From NCBI GenBank assembly GCA_016936695.1, contig JAFGXK010000078.1, positions 1-18,149 on the forward strand: a DNA stretch of 18,149 bases, written 5' to 3'. The notes under the pieces are model-generated. The model had not been told where the DNA came from. It saw only the letters and a list, made by a program, of their open reading frames with translations, and did not search any database. The stretch comes from Bacteroidales bacterium. Lineage in GTDB: Bacteria > Bacteroidota > Bacteroidia > Bacteroidales > VadinHA17. The translations under genes and the position numbers were made by a program. Numbering within the stretch: the first letter of the stretch is position 1; every line of letters starts with the position of its first letter. Positions 1-8,219 of the stretch are shown piece after piece.

Positions 1-3000
1 AAAGATAGGTGTGTCCAAAACGCGGAATTCCGGCCTCGTCTGTCAATTCATTGATCTGATCTATAGTTGCACCATCAAAGATTGGAGTAGCATATTTTCT
101 ACCCAATTTTTGTCCGGCCCATCCAAGTACAGTCTCATAGATCTGTCCGAGGTTCATCCTTGAAGGAACACCAAGGGGGTTCAGTACGATATCGACAGGG
201 GTACCATCCTCAAGGAACGGCATATCTTCCTGGCGAACGATCTTCGCCACAATACCTTTGTTCCCATGACGGCCGGCCATCTTGTCGCCCACTTTCACCT
301 TGCGTTTCTTGGCTATGTAAACTTTAGCCAGACGAACGATTCCGGCAGGAAGTTCGTCGCCGATTGTAATGTTATACTTCTTGCGTTTGAAGACACCGTC
401 AATCTCCTTGTATTTAATGATATAGTTATGAAGGAGCTGTTTTATGCTGTCATTTTTCTTTTTGTCGGTGGTCCACTTGTTGGGATTGACATTAAGGAAG
501 TCAATTTCCTGCAGCTGCTTAAGGGTGAATTTACTGCCCTTGGGTATCACGTCGACGTTCAGATAATCCTTCACTCCCTGTGAAGTTTTGCCATTGACAA
601 GAATAAAGAGTTTATCTACGAGTCTTGCCTTAAGTTCATCTGTACTTCTCTGGAAATCAGCTTCAATTTTGTCGAGAAGCGGTTTCTCAACAGTTTTTGC
701 CTTCCTGTCCTTAATGGCGCGTGTAAAGAGCTTCTTGTCGATAACAACGCCCTCAAGCGACGGACCTGCCTTCAGGGAGGCATCCTTCACATCACCGGCC
801 TTGTCGCCGAAGATTGCTCTCAGGAGCTTCTCTTCAGGTGACGGATCTGATTCTCCTTTCGGTGTAATTTTACCTATCAGAATATCGCCGGGCATTATTT
901 GGGCACCTATTCTGATGAGCCCGTTTTCATCAAGGTTCTTGGTGGCCTCTTCGCTTACGTTCGGGATATCGGAAGTAAGTTCCTCGAGACCGCGCTTGGT
1001 ATCGCGGACTTCAAGAAGGTATTCGTCGATATGGACGGAAGTAAACATATCCTCCTCAACGACCTTTTCTGAGATGACAATAGCATCCTCAAAGTTGTAA
1101 CCTTTCCATGGCATGAATGCAACCTTAAGATTTCTTCCAAGGGCCAGTTCACCATGTTTGGTTCCGTAACCTTCGGTAAGCACCTGACCTTTGGAAACTT
1201 TTTCGCCTTTTCTGACAACCGGAACAAGGTTAATACAGGTATTCTGATTGGTTTTCTTGTATTTGGGCAGGGTATAGCGTTTGGTATCGTCATCGAAACT
1301 CACGAATTTTTCTTCATCAGATCTTGTGTATCTGATGACAATCTCGTTTGAATCGACATATTCTACTACTCCGTCGCCTTCAGCTGCATAAAGTATCCTG
1401 CTGTCCTGAATAACCTGGCCTTCGAGTCCTGTTCCGACAATCGGAGCTTCGGGATTGATGAGTGGCACTGCCTGACGCATCATGTTGGAGCCCATGAGAG
1501 CCCTGTTTGCATCGTCGTGCTCAAGGAATGGAATAAGGGATGCTGCAATTGATGCAATCTGGTTGGGAGCAACGTCCATCAGGTCAACCTTTTCCACCTC
1601 CTCAAACGGATAATCAGCTTCGTAGCGGCATTTTGCCCGTGGATTTTCGAAATGTCCGTCCTTAAGGATTGGGGCATTGGCCTGAGCAATTACCTTTCTT
1701 TCTTCTTCTTCAGCACTGAGCCAGGTAATCCCGTCACCGCTCAGATCGACCTGTGCGTCCTTTACCTTCAGGTAAGGAGTCTCGATAAAACCGAGGTCAT
1801 TAATCTTGGCAAAAACGCAAAGGGATGAGATAAGACCGATATTGGGACCTTCGGGAGTTTCGATAGGGCACAGCCTTCCGTAGTGGGTATAATGCACGTC
1901 CCTTACCTCGAATCCTGCTCTTTCGCGCGACAGACCCCCGGGCCCCAGGGCCGACATACGGCGCTTGTGAGTCATCTCGGCAAGAGGATTGGTCTGGTCC
2001 ATGAACTGTGAGAGCTGGTTGGTCCCGAAGAATGAATTTATTACAGATGACAGCGTTTTTGAATTGATAAGGTCGACGGGGGTAAAAACCTCGTTATCCC
2101 TTACGTTCATCCTTTCACGTATAGTACGTGCCATACGTGCAAGACCGACACCGAACTGGGCATAGAGCTGTTCGCCGACGGTACGCACCCTTCTGTTGCT
2201 AAGGTGATCGATATCATCAACTTCGGTTTTGGAGTTGATAAGTTCGATCAGGTAACCAATAATCTTTATAATATCTTCCCTGGTAAGTATCTTAACCGTC
2301 ATTTCGGTATCAAGGCCAAGCTTCTTGTTTATCCTGTAGCGGCCTACTTCCCCGAGGTCATATCTCTTGTCGGAGAAGAAGAGTTTATCGATTACGTCTC
2401 TGGCTGTTGCCTCATCGGGCGGTTCAGCATTACGTAGCTGGCGGTAAATATAAATGACTGCTTCCTTTTCCGAGTTGCAGGGGTCTTTCTGAAGAGTATT
2501 GTAGATAATTGCGAAATCCGAAAGGGTTGTATCCTCCCTGTGGAGAAGAATTGCCTTTGCTCCGGAATCGACAATAAGATCCACATGTTCTGCCTCGATA
2601 ATTGTTTCCCTGTCGAGTATTACCTCATTTCTTTCGATTGAAACCACTTCTCCGGTATCCTCGTCGACGAAGTCCTCCACCCAGGTTTTAAGTACTCTGG
2701 CAGCGAGCTTGCGTCCGACAAGCTTCTTTACATTGGTTTTGGATACTTTGTGTTCTTCGGCGAGGTTGAAGATCTCCAGTATTTCTTTGTCGCTCTCGAA
2801 TCCGATAGCTCTTAGTAGTGTTGTTACCGGCAGTTTTTTCTTTCTGTCGATATAAGCGTACATGACATTATTGATGTCGGTTGCAAATTCGATCCACGAT
2901 CCCTTGAAGGGGATTATCCTGGCCGAATAAAGTTTAGTGCCGTTGGCGTGGATGCTTTGTCCGAAGAATACGCCGGGCGATCTGTGCAGCTGCGACACCA

Positions 3001-3424
3001 CGACTCTCTCAGCACCATTGATGACGAAAGTACCTCTTTCGGTCATATAGGGAACAGTACCGAGGTAGACATCCTGGATTACGGTGTCAAAATCCTCATG
3101 TTCCGGGTCGGTGCAATAGAGTTTAAGTTTTGCCTTCAGGGGAACGCTGAATGTCAGTCCGCGTTCAATACATTCATCAATTGTGTAGCGTGGGGGGTCG
3201 ATGTAATAATCGAGGAATTCGAGAACAAAATTATTTCTTGTATCGGTAATGGGAAAATTTTCTGTAAAGACCTTAAATAGTCCTTCCTTCTTCCTGTTTT
3301 CAGGAGTTGTTCCAAGCTGGAAAAACTCACCGAATGATTTCAGCTGAACTTCCAGGAAATCGGGGTAGTCGAGCTGGTTTTTCCTGGAGGCAAAACTAAT
3401 TCTTTCAGTACTTTTTAAAGACAT
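1..3424 (-). CDS. rpoB: RNA polymerase beta subunit, 3' end cut off by window
   Basis: RpoB forms, with beta', the catalytic core of RNA polymerase. Reading down from ATG at 3424 the frame stays open for 1141 codons to the window edge. Continuity was checked at the start, at the rifampicin region and at position 1. The N-terminus (MSLKSTERISFASRK) and the run around residues 465-500 are typical of Bacteroidota RpoB. The rifampicin cluster reads GTNQLSQFMDQTNPLAEM, followed by THKRRMSALGPGG. The residues equivalent to E. coli D516, H526 and S531 (here D476, H486, S491) are all wild type, so no resistance change is seen. The last visible residues, EAGIPRFGHTYL, lie well into the C-terminal part. 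About 130 residues should be missing, judging by the usual length near 1270. No Shine-Dalgarno precedes the start. It follows rplL by 96 bp, with a hairpin between. Several open frames antisense to it are shadows. Confidence 0.97.
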   Translation of the reverse strand, partial: MSLKSTERISFASRKNQLDYPDFLEVQLKSFGEFFQLGTTPENRKKEGLFKVFTENFPITDTRNNFVLEFLDYYIDPPRYTIDECIERGLTFSVPLKAKLKLYCTDPEHEDFDTVIQDVYLGTVPYMTERGTFVINGAERVVVSQLHRSPGVFFGQSIHANGTKLYSARIIPFKGSWIEFATDINNVMYAYIDRKKKLPVTTLLRAIGFESDKEILEIFNLAEEHKVSKTNVKKLVGRKLAARVLKTWVEDFVDEDTGEVVSIERNEVILDRETIIEAEHVDLIVDSGAKAILLHREDTTLSDFAIIYNTLQKDPCNSEKEAVIYIYRQLRNAEPPDEATARDVIDKLFFSDKRYDLGEVGRYRINKKLGLDTEMTVKILTREDIIKIIGYLIELINSKTEVDDIDHLSNRRVRTVGEQLYAQFGVGLARMARTIRERMNVRDNEVFTPVDLINSKTLSSVINSFFGTNQLSQFMDQTNPLAEMTHKRRMSALGPGGLSRERAGFEVRDVHYTHYGRLCPIETPEGPNIGLISSLCVFAKINDLGFIETPYLKVKDAQVDLSGDGITWLSAEEEERKVIAQANAPILKDGHFENPRAKCRYEADYPFEEVEKVDLMDVAPNQIASIAASLIPFLEHDDANRALMGSNMMRQAVPLINPEAPIVGTGLEGQVIQDSRILYAAEGDGVVEYVDSNEIVIRYTRSDEEKFVSFDDDTKRYTLPKYKKTNQNTCINLVPVVRKGEKVSKGQVLTEGYGTKHGELALGRNLKVAFMPWKGYNFEDAIVISEKVVEEDMFTSVHIDEYLLEVRDTKRGLEELTSDIPNVSEEATKNLDENGLIRIGAQIMPGDILIGKITPKGESDPSPEEKLLRAIFGDKAGDVKDASLKAGPSLEGVVIDKKLFTRAIKDRKAKTVEKPLLDKIEADFQRSTDELKARLVDKLFILVNGKTSQGVKDYLNVDVIPKGSKFTLKQLQEIDFLNVNPNKWTTDKKKNDSIKQLLHNYIIKYKEIDGVFKRKKYNITIGDELPAGIVRLAKVYIAKKRKVKVGDKMAGRHGNKGIVAKIVRQEDMPFLEDGTPVDIVLNPLGVPSRMNLGQIYETVLGWAGQKLGRKYATPIFDGATIDQINELTDEAGIPRFGHTYL

Positions 3425-3451
3425 TTATAAAAGGATTAAGTGAACTTACAA

Positions 3452-3493
3452 TTAAAAGAACGAAAAGGCTTAGTCCCGAAAATTCGGGACTAA
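3452..3493 (-). terminator. Attenuator-like hairpin between rplL and rpoB
   Basis: On the minus strand an 11-bp perfect inverted repeat (arms 3483-3493 and 3470-3480, TTCGGGACTAA against TTAGTCCCGAA) closes on a very short loop. The innermost A-T pairs probably open to make it. It is followed by the U-rich stretch GCCTTTTCGTTCTTTT. It sits after the rplL stop and about 46 nt before the rpoB ATG. In E. coli a partial terminator and an RNase III site lie in this same gap and reduce rpoB expression relative to L7/L12. The same role here is inference. The U-tract is interrupted, which fits a leaky terminator rather than a full one. Confidence 0.5.
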
Positions 3494-3520
3494 ACCTGGA
3501 ACCCGTTATTCAGGTATAAC

Positions 3521-3898
3521 TTATTTAAGTTCAACTTCAGCTCCTGCGTCAACCAATTGACCTTTAATAGCTTCTGCTTCTTCTTTTGATACACCTTCCT
3601 TAACTGGACCGGGAGCTGAGTCGACGACTGCCTTAGCTTCCTTAAGTCCGAGACCGGTGATATCCTTAACCAGTTTAACGATCTGTAATTTCTGACCACC
3701 TGCTGCTTTGAGGATTACGTCGAATTTGGTTTTCTCCTCAACTTTAGGGGCTTCATCGCTGGCGGCGGGGCCTGCAACTGCAACTGCTGCTGCTGCTGGT
3801 TCAATGCCATATTCCTCTTTGAGTATTTTAGCCAGTTCGTTTACCTCTTTTACAGACAGGTTAACCAGTTCTTCTGCAAATTTCTTAAGATCTGCCAT
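3521..3898 (-). CDS. rplL: 50S ribosomal protein bL12 (L7/L12)
   Basis: This is the ribosomal stalk protein that recruits and stimulates translation GTPases. It has 125 residues, a normal length. The N-terminal dimerisation helices (MADLKKFAEELVNLSVKEV, about residues 1-30) are followed by an Ala/Pro-rich hinge (about 34-48) and the conserved C-terminal domain with KFDVILKAAG and ITGLGLKEAKAVVDSAPGPV. It lies 31 bp after rplJ, the usual partner encoding its docking protein L10. There is no Shine-Dalgarno before the ATG, only an A/T-rich leader. A hairpin follows before rpoB, which would let this protein be made in excess of RNA polymerase, as its multiple copies per ribosome require. Confidence 0.98.
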   Translation of the reverse strand: MADLKKFAEELVNLSVKEVNELAKILKEEYGIEPAAAAVAVAGPAASDEAPKVEEKTKFDVILKAAGGQKLQIVKLVKDITGLGLKEAKAVVDSAPGPVKEGVSKEEAEAIKGQLVDAGAEVELK

Positions 3899-3929
3899 TT
3901 TTTATTGGATTTTAAAGTGATTTACTTGA

Positions 3930-4451
3930 TTAATTCTCTTTTTTTGATAGTGTTTCGAGAACACCGTGCAATTTATTTCCACCTGACTGTAAAGCCGATA
4001 TGACGTTTCTGGCGGGAGACTGGAGAAGGAAAATAAGATCTCCGATAAGTTCCTCCCTTGTCTTGACGGCCACGAGTGCATCGAGCATCTTATCGCCGAT
4101 AAAGACAGATTCCTGAACGTAAGCGCCTTTCAGAACAGGTTTATCATGTTTTCTGCGGAATTCCTTGATAAGTTTTGCAGGAGTGTTTCCGGAATTAGTG
4201 AACATGATGGATGTAGTACCTTTGAGAATCGGATACAATTCTTCAAAGTTACCTTCAGACATTTCGAGTGCTCTTTTCAGCAGAGTGTTTTTAACGACGA
4301 TAAGTTTGACATCGTTTTCAAAGCATTTTCTTCTTAGTGCACTTGTGTCAGCGGCATTCAACTGAGCGGTATCAGTCAGATAAAAGTGGCTGTACTCCTT
4401 TAGTATCTCAGCGAGGCTGTCTATGATAGCATTTTTTTCTTCCCGTCTCAT
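3930..4451 (-). CDS. rplJ: 50S ribosomal protein uL10
   Basis: L10 is the base of the ribosomal stalk. It binds 23S rRNA through its N-terminal domain and holds L7/L12 dimers on its C-terminal helix. The 173-residue length is normal. The N-terminus (MRREEKNAIIDSLAEIL) and the segment VVKNTLLKRALE (about residues 53-64) are typical, as is the motif around LKGTTSIMF. The C-terminal part (about 140-173) should carry the L12-binding helix. The gene starts with ATG 25 bp after rplA. That gap is too short to hold a full L10-leader of the kind found before rplJ in many bacteria, so any autoregulatory site would have to overlap the end of rplA. Confidence 0.97.
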   Translation of the reverse strand: MRREEKNAIIDSLAEILKEYSHFYLTDTAQLNAADTSALRRKCFENDVKLIVVKNTLLKRALEMSEGNFEELYPILKGTTSIMFTNSGNTPAKLIKEFRRKHDKPVLKGAYVQESVFIGDKMLDALVAVKTREELIGDLIFLLQSPARNVISALQSGGNKLHGVLETLSKKEN

Positions 4452-4476
4452 AATTTTTCGAGTTTAGCTTTACAAA

Positions 4477-5172
4477 TTAATCATCAAGACCTTTAGGATC
4501 GACTTTAATCCCCGGGCTCATTGTGCTTGAAAGGAACACGCTTTTAATGTATGTCCCCTTAGCAGCAGCCGGTTTCAGTTTGTTTACCATATGGATAAAC
4601 TCTCTGGCGTTCTCGACGATCTGTTGTGACTCGAAAGAGACCTTTCCGATAGAAGTATGAATGATTCCGCTTTTGTCTACCTTGAAATCAATCTTACCCT
4701 GCTTTACTTCCTTAACAGCCTTGCCAATTTCCATGGTGACAGTTCCGCTTTTTGGGTTCGGCATCAGTCCTCGCGGACCGAGTATTCGACCTAACTGACC
4801 GACTTTGCCCATCACGGATGGCATGGTTATGATAACGTCAATATCTGTCCAACCTGCCTTGATTTTTTCAATGTAATCGTCAAGGCCCACATAGTCAGCT
4901 CCTGCGGCCTGAGCCTCGGCCTCCTTGTCGGGAGAGCAGAGTACAAGCACCCGTGTTTGTTTACCCGTTCCGTGAGGAAGGGAAACAACGCCGCGGACCA
5001 TCTGGTTTGATTTTCTCGGATCGATACCTAACCTTACATCCAGGTCGATGGAAGCATCGAATTTGGTAGTGGAAATTTCCTTAACCAGTGCCGATGCCTC
5101 TGTCAACGTATAAAGCTTTTCCTTATCTATTTTACTTTCGGAAAGCTTCTGGTTTTTGGTAAGTTTAGTCAT
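4477..5172 (-). CDS. rplA: 50S ribosomal protein uL1
   Basis: L1 forms the mobile L1 stalk that moves deacylated tRNA to and out of the E site. In many bacteria it also represses its own rplK-rplA mRNA. It has 231 residues, the normal size. The L1 signature is seen around residues 117-145, with MPSVMGKVGQLGRILGPRGL followed by MPNPKSGT. The C-terminal domain-I strands (FKVDKSGIIHTSIGKVSF) and the end (TMSPGIKVDP) are also typical. It is 16 bp downstream of rplK, forming the usual rplKA pair. No Shine-Dalgarno is seen before the ATG. Confidence 0.98.
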   Translation of the reverse strand: MTKLTKNQKLSESKIDKEKLYTLTEASALVKEISTTKFDASIDLDVRLGIDPRKSNQMVRGVVSLPHGTGKQTRVLVLCSPDKEAEAQAAGADYVGLDDYIEKIKAGWTDIDVIITMPSVMGKVGQLGRILGPRGLMPNPKSGTVTMEIGKAVKEVKQGKIDFKVDKSGIIHTSIGKVSFESQQIVENAREFIHMVNKLKPAAAKGTYIKSVFLSSTMSPGIKVDPKGLDD

Positions 5173-5188
5173 TTTTTCTACTTATTAA

Positions 5189-5626
5189 TTATTTACCTGG
5201 GGCGCCTTTAACAGCGATTCCCATACTCCTGGCGGTACCAGCTACCATTTTCATGGCCGACTCGATAGTAAAACAGTTCAAGTCTTCCATTTTTTCCTCA
5301 GCAATTGCCTTGACCTGGTCCCATGATACGGATGCCACTTTATCCCTGTTGGGTTCTTTTGAACCTTTCTTGGATTTGGCAACCTCGAGAAGCTGAACAG
5401 CTACCGGCGGGGTTTTTGTGACGAAATCAAATGATTTGTCGGCATAAACCGTAATAACGACCGGTATCACTTTTCCAGCTTTATCCTGGGTCCTGGCGTT
5501 GAATTGCTTGCAGAAATCCATTATATTCACACCTTTGGAGCCCAGTGCGGGTCCGACTGGTGGAGATGGATTAGCTGCTCCGCCACGAATTTGTAACTTG
5601 ATAATCCCAGCAACTTCTTTTGCCAT
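5189..5626 (-). CDS. rplK: 50S ribosomal protein uL11
   Basis: L11 binds the GTPase-associated region of 23S rRNA and takes part in factor binding and in the stringent response through RelA-type enzymes. The 145 residues match the family. The N-terminal domain has the proline-rich KLQIRGGAANPSPPVGPALG followed by SKGVNIMDFCKQFN. The C-terminal rRNA-binding domain ends in the signature around AGTARSMGIAV. The start ATG follows an 83-bp gap after nusG, the largest gap within the nusG-rpoB run. It would be the place for an L1-binding leader or an internal promoter, but I see only a weak 5-bp pairing (CGGTT/AACCG) and no match to the TTTG/TAnnTTTG promoter. Confidence 0.98.
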   Translation of the reverse strand: MAKEVAGIIKLQIRGGAANPSPPVGPALGSKGVNIMDFCKQFNARTQDKAGKVIPVVITVYADKSFDFVTKTPPVAVQLLEVAKSKKGSKEPNRDKVASVSWDQVKAIAEEKMEDLNCFTIESAMKMVAGTARSMGIAVKGAPGK

Positions 5627-5709
5627 AATTTAAAATTTGCGTGTTTATTGCGAAAGCTTGGCGGTTATTCAGGAAGCATTATTAATATCACAACCGTCAA
5701 TATCTTCAG

Positions 5710-6258
5710 TTAATTTTCCTTTTCTACCTGCAAAAAACTAAGTTCAAGGGGTGTTTTCCGTCCAAAGATTTTTACCATTACCTTGAGCTTTTTCTTTTCA
5801 TCGTTTACCTCTTCGATGATACCTGTGAAGCTGTTGAATGGTCCGTCAATAACTTTCACGGATTCTCCAACGAAGAACGGAACGTTCAGTTCTTCATCGC
5901 TTGCATTCAGTTCATCCACTTTCCCCAGTATCCTGTTTATTTCAGCTTTTCTGAGGGGCACCGGTTCTCCGTCCTGTGAGCCAAGGAAACCAATGACATT
6001 TGGAATATTTCTCAGAAGGTGAGGGATTTCACCTGTAAGGACAGCTTCAACCAATACATATCCGGGGAAAAAAGTCCTTTCCTTGCTGATTTTTTTCCCT
6101 GAACGTATCTGGTATACTTTTTCTGTCGGGATCAGTACCTGAGAGACAAATTCTTCAAGTTTAAGGCGGGCCACTTCATTGTCTATATACTCCTTAACTT
6201 TCTTTTCCTTCCCTCCTATAGCACGAAGCACATACCACTTCTTAATATTCTCGCTCAT
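5710..6258 (-). CDS. nusG: Transcription elongation/antitermination factor NusG
   Basis: NusG binds RNA polymerase through its N-terminal NGN domain and links it to Rho or the ribosome (S10) through its C-terminal KOW domain. The 182-residue protein opens with KKWYVLRAIGGKEKKVKEYI (residues 6-25). The NGN domain continues through ERTFFPGYVLVEA and the segment around PNVIGFLG. The KOW domain starts near residue 128 with VGESVKVIDGPFNSFTGIIE, and the end is typical (PLELSFLQVEK). The length is that of ordinary NusG, without the long insert known from some other phyla, and it is not a UpxY/RfaH-type paralogue by context. secE is 20 bp upstream and rplK 83 bp downstream, the standard bacterial order. 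Confidence 0.98.
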   Translation of the reverse strand: MSENIKKWYVLRAIGGKEKKVKEYIDNEVARLKLEEFVSQVLIPTEKVYQIRSGKKISKERTFFPGYVLVEAVLTGEIPHLLRNIPNVIGFLGSQDGEPVPLRKAEINRILGKVDELNASDEELNVPFFVGESVKVIDGPFNSFTGIIEEVNDEKKKLKVMVKIFGRKTPLELSFLQVEKEN

Positions 6259-6278
6259 CGGGATTGACCTCTATTGAT

Positions 6279-6470
6279 TTAATATAACAAACTGTAAATA
6301 AATTCCATAACTTCACTGAAAACAAGGTCCATAAGAGCCACTATTATGGCTATTATGAGGGTTGCCACCAGTACGAGCACAGCGCTGTTCTGCAATTCGC
6401 TCCATGTTGGCCAGGTAACCTTGTGGACCAGTTCAGTATAAGATTCCGTGAAATAACCTTTAATATTCAT
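6279..6470 (-). CDS. secE: Preprotein translocase subunit SecE
   Basis: SecE clamps the SecY channel in the inner membrane. This is the short, one-helix form: 63 residues with an amphipathic N-terminal region containing the conserved ELVHKVTWPTWSEL (about residues 13-26) and one membrane helix from about residue 29 to 50 (VLVLVATLIIAIIVALMDLV). The three-helix form of E. coli is about twice as long. The gene sits between tRNA-Trp (17 bp upstream) and nusG (20 bp downstream). Its leader is A/T-rich with no Shine-Dalgarno. Confidence 0.97.
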   Translation of the reverse strand: MNIKGYFTESYTELVHKVTWPTWSELQNSAVLVLVATLIIAIIVALMDLVFSEVMEFIYSLLY

Positions 6471-6487
6471 TTTAACAATTTAATTAG

Positions 6488-6560
6488 CACGGGAGGAGAG
6501 ACTCGAACTCCCGACACCTGGTTTTGGAGACCAGTGCTCTACCAACTGAGCTACACCCGT
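6488..6560 (-). tRNA. tRNA-Trp (anticodon CCA)
   Basis: A 73-nt cloverleaf with D-arm GCTC/GAGC, anticodon stem CTGGT/ACCAG around loop CTCCAAA (anticodon CCA), a five-base variable loop and T-loop TTCGAGT. The discriminator base is G and CCA is not encoded. The acceptor stem ACGGGTG/CTCCCGT pairs at six of seven positions; position 6-67 is a T-T mismatch. It lies between tuf and secE, a common place for this tRNA, and is likely cut out of a long tuf-secE transcript. Confidence 0.95.
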
Positions 6561-6570
6561 GTGGGACAAA

Positions 6571-6597
6571 GCAGCATCATTACTTGAATGATGCTGC
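6571..6597 (-). other. 11-bp hairpin after tuf
   Basis: Perfect inverted repeat GCAGCATCATT / AATGATGCTGC with a five-base loop, 19 bp after the tuf stop and 10 bp before tRNA-Trp on the minus strand. Only three Ts follow the stem, so it is a weak intrinsic terminator at best. It may instead be a 3' end stabiliser for the abundant tuf mRNA, or a double-stranded processing site freeing tRNA-Trp. Confidence 0.6.
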
Positions 6598-6616
6598 ACT
6601 GATATATCCAAAACTC

Positions 6617-7804
6617 TTATTCCAAAATTTCTGTTACGGCACCTGCTCCGACAGTTCTTCCGCCTTCGCGGATTGCAAAACGGAGGCCTACGTTGATAGC
6701 GACGGGGTAGATAAGCTCAACAGTGATAGTCACATTGTCGCCCGGCATTACCATTTCCCTGCCTTCCGGAAGGACAATCTCGCCTGTGATGTCGAGAGTC
6801 CTGATATAGAATTGTGGACGATACTTGTTATGGAACGGAGTATGGCGTCCGCCCTCTTCTTTCTTCAGAACATAAATTTCAGTCTTGAATTTGGTATGAG
6901 GTGTAATGGTACCTGGTTTTGCAAGCACATGACCCCTCTTAATTTCCTTTTTATCAACGCCTCTGAGAAGGAGTCCGACGTTATCGCCTGCCTCACCCCT
7001 GTCGAGGATTTTGCGGAACATTTCAACACCAGTACAGACAGTTTTGCGTTTTTCAGCGCCAAGTCCGACTATTTCGAGTTCATCACCTGTAAGCACCACA
7101 CCTGTTTCGATACGGCCTGTAGCAACTGTTCCGCGACCGGTGATTGAGAAGATATCCTCAACCGGCATAAGGAAGGGTTTCTGGTTTTCCCTGGGAGGCA
7201 CCGGGATAAATGAATCGACTGCATCCATCAGTTCCATTACCTTATCTTCCCATATAGTTTCGCCGTTCATTGCGCCGAGAGCGGAACCGCGGATAACCGG
7301 TGCATTGTCACCGTCAAATTTATAGAAATTCAGCAGGTCGCGGACTTCCATTTCAACCAGGTCGAGAAGTTCTTCATCGTCAACCATATCGACCTTATTC
7401 ATGAAAACGAGAACCTGGGGAACGTTAACCTGGCGGGCAAGAAGGATATGTTCACGAGTCTGTGGCATCGGTCCGTCGGTTGCTGCAACAACCAGAATAG
7501 CACCGTCCATCTGGGCAGCACCTGTCACCATGTTTTTGATATAGTCAGCGTGACCGGGGCAGTCAACATGTGCATAATGGCGGGTTGCCGTCTGGTATTC
7601 AACGTGAGCGGTATTGATTGTAATACCCCTTTCCTTTTCTTCGGGAGCATTATCAATTGAGTCAAAATCCCTTATTTCAGAGAGACCTCTTTTAGCAAGC
7701 ACCATGGTGATTGCTGCGGTCAGTGTGGTCTTACCATGGTCAATATGACCGATAGTACCAATGTTCACATGCGGTTTCGACCTGTCAAATTTTTCTTTTG
7801 CCAT
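6617..7804 (-). CDS. tuf: Elongation factor Tu
   Basis: EF-Tu is the GTPase that delivers aminoacyl-tRNA to the ribosomal A site. The 395-residue product (E. coli: 394) shows all GTP-binding motifs: GHIDHGKT (residues 19-26), RGITIN (59-64, switch I), DCPGH (81-85) and NKVD (136-139). Domains 2 and 3 follow, ending in the usual RTVGAGAVTEILE. The start at 7804 (MAKEKFDRSKPHVNIGTIGH) is chosen by family alignment. The frame is open further upstream, but that part is a translation of tRNA-Thr. The leader before the ATG has only a weak GGAG two bases from the start. It is preceded by four tRNA genes and shares their promoter. Confidence 0.99.
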   Translation of the reverse strand: MAKEKFDRSKPHVNIGTIGHIDHGKTTLTAAITMVLAKRGLSEIRDFDSIDNAPEEKERGITINTAHVEYQTATRHYAHVDCPGHADYIKNMVTGAAQMDGAILVVAATDGPMPQTREHILLARQVNVPQVLVFMNKVDMVDDEELLDLVEMEVRDLLNFYKFDGDNAPVIRGSALGAMNGETIWEDKVMELMDAVDSFIPVPPRENQKPFLMPVEDIFSITGRGTVATGRIETGVVLTGDELEIVGLGAEKRKTVCTGVEMFRKILDRGEAGDNVGLLLRGVDKKEIKRGHVLAKPGTITPHTKFKTEIYVLKKEEGGRHTPFHNKYRPQFYIRTLDITGEIVLPEGREMVMPGDNVTITVELIYPVAINVGLRFAIREGGRTVGAGAVTEILE

Positions 7805-7864
7805 AACTCCAAGCTTATTAAATTTAAGTTTATTTATATCAGTTTTGTCATCATTGTTTAATTG

Positions 7865-7936
7865 AGCCGGAGGGGGGAATTGAACCCCCGACCCCTTCCT
7901 TACCAAGGAAGTGCTCTACCCCTGAGCTACTCTGGC
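7865..7936 (-). tRNA. tRNA-Thr (anticodon GGT)
   Basis: A 72-nt cloverleaf. Anticodon stem CTTCC/GGAAG with loop TTGGTAA gives anticodon GGT. D-stem GCTC/GAGC, T-stem GGGGG/CCCCC with loop TTCAATT, discriminator T, CCA not encoded. The acceptor stem GCCAGAG/CTCCGGC has an A-C mismatch at position 4-69. It is the last of four tRNAs before tuf and corresponds by position to thrT of the E. coli tufB operon. Confidence 0.95.
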
Positions 7937-7947
7937 CTCATAAAGTG

Positions 7948-8020
7948 AGCGGGAGACGGAGCTCGAATCCGCGACCCTTAGCTTGGAAGGCTAATGCTCT
8001 ACCAACTGAGCTACTCCCGC
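7948..8020 (-). tRNA. tRNA-Gly (anticodon TCC)
   Basis: A 73-nt cloverleaf with a fully paired acceptor stem GCGGGAG/CTCCCGC, D-stem GCTC/GAGC, anticodon stem TTAGC/GCTAA around CTTCCAA (anticodon TCC), and T-stem GCGGA/TCCGT with one G-T pair. CCA is not encoded. It is separated by 11 bp from tRNA-Thr(GGT), and by position corresponds to glyT of E. coli. Confidence 0.97.
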
Positions 8021-8089
8021 TTAATATCATCTGCATAGTTACGTACCGATTCAAGTTAATCTGTATCAGATACGGCTTCTCCGTTTAAG

Positions 8090-8172
8090 TGGGGAGAGCA
8101 GGATTCGAACCTACGAAGGCATCAGCCAGCAGATTTACAGTCTGCCCCAGTTGGCCACTTTGGTATCTCCCC
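8090..8172 (-). tRNA. tRNA-Tyr (anticodon GTA)
   Basis: An 83-nt class II tRNA with acceptor stem GGGGAGA/TCTCCCC fully paired, anticodon stem GCAGA/TCTGC around CTGTAAA (anticodon GTA), a long variable arm (TGGCTGATGCCTTCG region) and T-loop TTCGAAT. Discriminator A, CCA not encoded. By position it corresponds to tyrU of E. coli. Confidence 0.97.
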
Positions 8173-8219
8173 TTAAACAGAGTATTTCTCCCAAGATATA
8201 CAAATGCAACTCTTTCAAG

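Noticed and set aside
266..1351. Several plus-strand and one minus-strand open frames of 65-170 codons
   Set aside because: All overlap the continuous rpoB frame and show no domain; they are shadows of a highly expressed gene.
1923..2040. Rifampicin-resistance change in RpoB
   Set aside because: The positions equivalent to E. coli D516, H526 and S531 are unchanged; other differences look like phylum-specific residues.
4452..4476. L10-leader autoregulatory RNA before rplJ
   Set aside because: The gap is only 25 bp, too short for the usual multi-stem leader, and no kink-turn could be made out.
6524..7147. 207-codon plus-strand open frame
   Set aside because: Antisense to tuf and tRNA-Trp; its composition follows the tuf codons and it has no recognisable domain.
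7805..7906. N-terminal extension of EF-Tu with residues VRKGSGVQFPPPAQ
   Set aside because: This is tRNA-Thr(GGT) and spacer translated in the tuf frame. All EF-Tu proteins start near MAKEKF, at 7804.
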